Positions 5,312 to 8,096 of a DNA stretch of 8,096 bases are shown here, one piece after another. The first letter of the stretch is position 1. Each line of letters opens with the position of its first letter. The notes beneath the pieces were generated by a model. That model worked only from the letters and a program-made list of their open reading frames with translations. It was not told the origin of the DNA and searched no databases. The translations under genes were made by a program, and so were the position numbers. The DNA is from Thermodesulfobacteriota bacterium. GTDB lineage: Bacteria > Desulfobacterota > QYQD01. The DNA lies in NCBI GenBank assembly GCA_030017815.1, contig JASEGX010000108.1, positions 1 through 8,096 of the forward strand, given 5' to 3'.

Positions 5312-6457
5312 TTATTGGACTTGGCCGGCCGGCGAAGAGGAAAAGTACCGTCTGAATGATATGGCCAGGATGGCTGTAAAGGCCAGGACGAACAGACCGT
5401 TGGCCATAAAGGAAAAGCTGTATCCCCATTTGGTATTCAGAAGGCCGGCCGCCACTGCCCCGGAAAACATGGCGGCCGTCCGCACCACATAGAGCAGGCC
5501 TGAATTTCCCCCCAGGCGCGCCCCCGGGAAGTAGAGCGCGGTCAGGACCCCGATGCCTAAGATGGCTATAGCGTCACCCGTGGTGTGGAATATCCTGGTT
5601 ATAAGAAGACTCCCGAATGACCACGCATTCGCGGTCAGGAACTGGAAGACACCGGACACTACGAGACCGGTAAAGAGAAAAAGGACGACCCTTTGCTTAC
5701 GATCCATAAAGTAGCCGATGAAAGGGGCCAGAAAGGCCATCCACAGGCCGATACCGGCAAACATATAGCCGATGTTTCTGGGCGCAAAGCCCAGTTTCCC
5801 TTTCATTAAGAGCGTAAAGGAAGTTTGCTCTACGCCAAAATGGGTGGCCAGGACAAATATGCCCAGTATCAGAAGGAGGCTGCCCGGTTTTTTTAGGTCA
5901 GTCCCGTATTCCTGAAAGCTAAACCTGATCGGGGTAGAGTCCCTGAGAAATAAGGCAAGCGCAATAAGCGCCAGGGAACATGCCCAGGCCGCAGCAATTA
6001 AAGACTTCGGTGGATAGTAAGAAGTAATCAATCCTCCCATGAGTGGTCCGAAGGCATATCCCAGGTAGCCGCCTACGTGGTAAAAGGCTACCTGCCGGCT
6101 TAAACTACTGCGCGTGACGACCTTGAGGTAAAGAGATGAAAGTACAATAAAGAGGGCGGAGGCGCCGGCGCCGCCGATAGAGACAGAGAGCAGGAGCCAA
6201 TAAAAGTTCCGGGAGAGGAGGAGGAAGAAGAAGTACAGGCTCAGGCAGCACGCACCGGCGATGACGGTCTTTTTGGGAGAAAAGTAATCGGAAAAGACTC
6301 CCATGGGGAGCATAAGCAGCATGGAGGCTATGGAGAATGTGCCGATTATTATGCCGATACGGCCATCGGTAAGGCCGTATTCTTTTAGGAGAAGGGGCAG
6401 AAACGCGAAAACCATCCAGTGACAAAAATAAAATAGGGTGTTAACCGCGAAGAACAC
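5312..6457 (-). CDS. Major facilitator superfamily (MFS) transporter
   Basis: An inner-membrane secondary transporter of about 381 residues with some 12 hydrophobic segments. Typical MFS features are the G-V-F-S-D-Y-F-S-P-K-K-T loop between TM2 and TM3 (signature G-x-x-x-D-x-x-x-x-K/R) and the related Y-F-M-D-R-K-Q-R loop in the second half. Substrate unknown; the overall pattern recalls drug/sugar-efflux members. The listed start is GTG 6457, which has no RBS and begins just before the first helix. No ATG lies upstream in frame before a stop codon. An in-frame ATC at 6484, with AGGAG (CTCCT on +, 6495-6499) 10 bases before it, would give M-A-L-D-K-K-T-T-R-V-F-F, a more natural MFS N-terminus. 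Third gene of the WYL-DUF62-MFS operon, overlapping or abutting the SAM hydrolase gene. Convergent with the selenoprotein gene across 38 bases. Confidence 0.88.
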   Translation of the reverse strand: MFFAVNTLFYFCHWMVFAFLPLLLKEYGLTDGRIGIIIGTFSIASMLLMLPMGVFSDYFSPKKTVIAGACCLSLYFFFLLLSRNFYWLLLSVSIGGAGASALFIVLSSLYLKVVTRSSLSRQVAFYHVGGYLGYAFGPLMGGLITSYYPPKSLIAAAWACSLALIALALFLRDSTPIRFSFQEYGTDLKKPGSLLLILGIFVLATHFGVEQTSFTLLMKGKLGFAPRNIGYMFAGIGLWMAFLAPFIGYFMDRKQRVVLFLFTGLVVSGVFQFLTANAWSFGSLLITRIFHTTGDAIAILGIGVLTALYFPGARLGGNSGLLYVVRTAAMFSGAVAAGLLNTKWGYSFSFMANGLFVLAFTAILAISFRRYFSSSPAGQVQ

Positions 6458-6473
6458 ACGGGTGGTTTTTTTA

Positions 6474-7301
6474 TCAAGAGCGATTTTCTTCTGTCTCCTT
6501 AAGATTTTTTTCTATGGTTACGGTTACCGCGGCCCCTGCACCCATTTTCAGCCTCCTGGCCGCGTTGCCGGAAACCTCGGCAATCTCCAACTGGCCGCCG
6601 CTGCCGAACAAGGCTATTATACCATGCTCTGCGGCCCCGGCATACGTCTTCTGGAGGAATTTTAAAGAAATGCCGCCGACTTTAATGACAAAGGGTTTTC
6701 CCTGGATGTGCTTTTTAAATTCTTCTTCTGAGATGCCGGTAATAAGATTTCCAAAGCGGTCTATCCAGACCACTTCCCCATAGAGCGTCCTCCCATCGAA
6801 CTTAGGTTTTGTGGCGCTAAAGATGACCGGGTCTGTAATGCGTTCACCCAACTCCTCAGGCGGCGTGCCGCAGGCCAGGTGTCCGGCCACCGGCGCAAAG
6901 ATATCGCGACCGTGAAAAGTGGCGGAGATTTTGTCTAAAAAGTATTTTTTCTGATTTAATACATATACATCAAAAGGTTTTCCTGATTGGTAGAGCAGGC
7001 TGAAGAGTCCGTTATCCGGGCCGATAAAGAAGTGGCCATCGCAGGCGACCAGGATAGGCCGGCGAGAAGCGCCCACCCCTGGATCGACTACGGCCACGTG
7101 TATGCTCCCTTTCGGGAAGTAATTATAGGAAGCAGAGATCTGCCACGCTGCCGCCCTTATATCCTGCGGGGGAATTCCATGCGTTAGGTCGATGAGCTGG
7201 ACATCCGGGCAGATGGAGAGAATAACTCCCTTCATGACACCGGCGTAGCTGTCCCGGGCGCCGAAGTCGGTAAGGAGCGTAATGACTCTGGTTGCACGCA
7301 T
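6474..7301 (-). CDS. SAM hydroxide adenosyltransferase (SAM hydrolase, DUF62 family)
   Basis: Cytosolic enzyme that splits S-adenosylmethionine with water to adenosine and methionine (COG1912/DUF62, related to fluorinases and chlorinases). Family motifs appear in order, numbered from ATG 7301: L-L-T-D-F-G-A-R-D-S-Y-A-G-V-M-K-G (9-25), V-V-D-P-G-V-G-A-S-R (71-80), G-P-D-N-G-L-F (94-100), F-H-G-R-D-I-F-A-P-V-A (129-139) and D-R-F-G-N-L-I-T (181-188). D73, R80 and H130 match the Asp-Arg-His triad described for the family, so it should be a hydrolase, not a halogenase. Length 275, normal. ATG 7301 is chosen because the family usually begins a few residues before the L-T-D-F-G motif; TTG 7322, which overlaps the upstream stop codon, would add seven residues. 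Neither has a clear RBS, so coupling to the WYL gene is likely. Confidence 0.93.
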   Translation of the reverse strand: MRATRVITLLTDFGARDSYAGVMKGVILSICPDVQLIDLTHGIPPQDIRAAAWQISASYNYFPKGSIHVAVVDPGVGASRRPILVACDGHFFIGPDNGLFSLLYQSGKPFDVYVLNQKKYFLDKISATFHGRDIFAPVAGHLACGTPPEELGERITDPVIFSATKPKFDGRTLYGEVVWIDRFGNLITGISEEEFKKHIQGKPFVIKVGGISLKFLQKTYAGAAEHGIIALFGSGGQLEIAEVSGNAARRLKMGAGAAVTVTIEKNLKETEENRS

Positions 7302-7318
7302 GGATTTCAGGCTGTTTA

Positions 7319-7969
7319 TCAACGGGGTATGAAGAAAGGGGTTTTGATTACTTGTTTGATGAGCGGGACACGGAAAGTCTCCGTCTTTTTACTTTCAGGG
7401 GTAAAGGCATCAAGAAATAGACTGCCCTGCTTGAAGTAAAGTCGTTCCGGATCGGCTGTATAGCGGCGCAGCACCTTTTCACCTTCTTTCTGGCAGTCTA
7501 TGAGAATACGATTCCTATCCTGGAGCGCCTCCTGTAGTTTATCCAGGATGTCCTTATGACAGCCGAACCCGTCCCTTACAACCAGTTTATCCACCATGTT
7601 TGTCAATTCTTTTCGGGTCTTCGAGGGGAGTGCGTCTATGATATGGCATAACGCAGCGTAGGAGGCGTAAGCAAGGGCAAAATCGTTTCGTGCTGTTAGA
7701 ACCTGCTGCCGGACCGAGAGCATAAGGGCTACAATATCCCCCAGGGCAAGATCGGGTATGGTAAATGCGGGTTCTTTTTTTATCAAAAATGCTTTTTCGT
7801 GGTTAGAATATTTAATTGACAAACCCAGTTCGCTTAACGACTGGAGATCATAATAGAACTGAGACTTGCCGATACTAAGGGAGGCTAAACATTGCTGACG
7901 GGTTTGGTGCGGCTGGGTCTTAATTTTAAGAACCGTTTCAACCAGTCTAACTAAGCGGTTGGATTGCAT
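7319..7969 (-). CDS. WYL-domain transcriptional regulator with N-terminal helix-turn-helix
   Basis: A 216-residue cytosolic regulator. Residues 1-65 form a winged helix (L-A-S-L-S-I-G-K-S-Q-F-Y-Y-D-L-Q-S-L is the recognition region). A helical middle (about 70-135) precedes a C-terminal WYL-like ligand-sensing domain, recognisable from A-D-P-E-R-L-Y-F-K-Q-G-S-L-F-L-D-A-F and T-F-R-V-P-L-I-K. The signature W-Y-L is replaced by L-F-L, and the protein is shorter than the usual 300 or more residues. ATG 7969 is preferred over GTG 7984 because GAAAGG (minus strand, + 7977-7982) lies 7 bases upstream. First gene of a three-gene operon with a DUF62 SAM hydrolase and an MFS transporter, so it probably controls them and itself; the ligand is unknown. 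Confidence 0.85.
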   Translation of the reverse strand: MQSNRLVRLVETVLKIKTQPHQTRQQCLASLSIGKSQFYYDLQSLSELGLSIKYSNHEKAFLIKKEPAFTIPDLALGDIVALMLSVRQQVLTARNDFALAYASYAALCHIIDALPSKTRKELTNMVDKLVVRDGFGCHKDILDKLQEALQDRNRILIDCQKEGEKVLRRYTADPERLYFKQGSLFLDAFTPESKKTETFRVPLIKQVIKTPFFIPR

Positions 7970-7992
7970 ATAGCGGCCTTTCACATAAAGAC

Positions 7993-8022
7993 ACTATATT
8001 AAATTTTTTCTTTCAAAGTCAA
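7993..8022 (-). promoter_or_regulatory. Sigma70-type promoter of the WYL-DUF62-MFS operon
   Basis: On the minus strand TTGACT (8017-8022, 5 of 6) and TATAGT (7993-7998, 5 of 6) are separated by 18 bases of A-rich DNA. The expected transcript start near 7986 gives a leader of about 17 bases containing the GAAAGG ribosome site of the regulator gene. Confidence 0.65.
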
Positions 8023-8023
8023 G

Positions 8024-8087
8024 AAGTACTTTTTCTTAAGTGATTAGTATCGTTCAAAAGGTGAGGCAAAAAGGTTTTGATTAAAAC
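8024..8087. promoter_or_regulatory. Palindromes upstream of the operon promoter, candidate operator region
   Basis: AAGTACTT (8024-8031) is a perfect 8-base palindrome inside a longer imperfect one (8021-8037), directly behind the -35 box. A second inverted repeat, GTTTT-GATT-AAAAC (8074-8087), lies further upstream. Either could bind the WYL regulator or belong to the divergent side beyond the window. Support is symmetry and position only. Confidence 0.3.
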
Positions 8088-8096
8088 ACGATCTCT

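Overview
The window looks like part of a Desulfobacterota-type (former Deltaproteobacteria) chromosome or metagenomic contig. The grounds are a periplasmic multihaem cytochrome with an apparent selenocysteine codon, a DUF62 SAM hydrolase and an APH/AAA kinase fusion of the kind common in that group. The assignment is inferred from gene content only; there is no rRNA or marker gene here.

Left part (1-2170, visibly AT-richer, all genes on +). Three small genes of unknown function: a 5'-truncated protein with an Rx4H motif, a small membrane protein close behind it, and a second membrane protein. A convincing integron recombination site (attC, 722-779) follows the second gene and a weaker attC-like remnant (1342-1401) follows the third, so this looks like the tail of an integron cassette array whose integrase, if present, lies left of the window. 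Next comes a mazEF toxin-antitoxin pair with its own sigma70-type promoter and a perfect palindromic operator over the -10 box.

Middle (2188-5273). A 527-residue two-domain kinase (APH-like plus P-loop kinase) on the minus strand is divergent from the most interesting gene here: a 449-codon exported protein (3924-5273) made of a UshA/5'-nucleotidase-like domain and a C-terminal cytochrome with four CxxCH haem sites. Its reading frame is crossed by one in-frame TGA at 4062-4064, in a Cys-Gly-TGA context. A hairpin follows whose GGTCTG loop sits at exactly the same distance from the TGA as in the E. coli fdhF SECIS. I read it as selenocysteine (Sec47). Standard gene calling would cut the protein to a TTG start at 4143, losing the signal peptide and the redox motif.

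Right part (5312-7969, all on -). A compact operon, transcribed leftward from a good promoter at 7993-8022: a WYL-domain regulator, then a SAM hydroxide adenosyltransferase (DUF62), then an MFS transporter. The genes overlap or lie within about 20 bases of each other. The MFS gene has no ATG at its expected N-terminus.

No tRNA, rRNA, CRISPR, insertion sequence or convincing rho-independent terminator was found. No gene-free stretch exceeds 300 bases.
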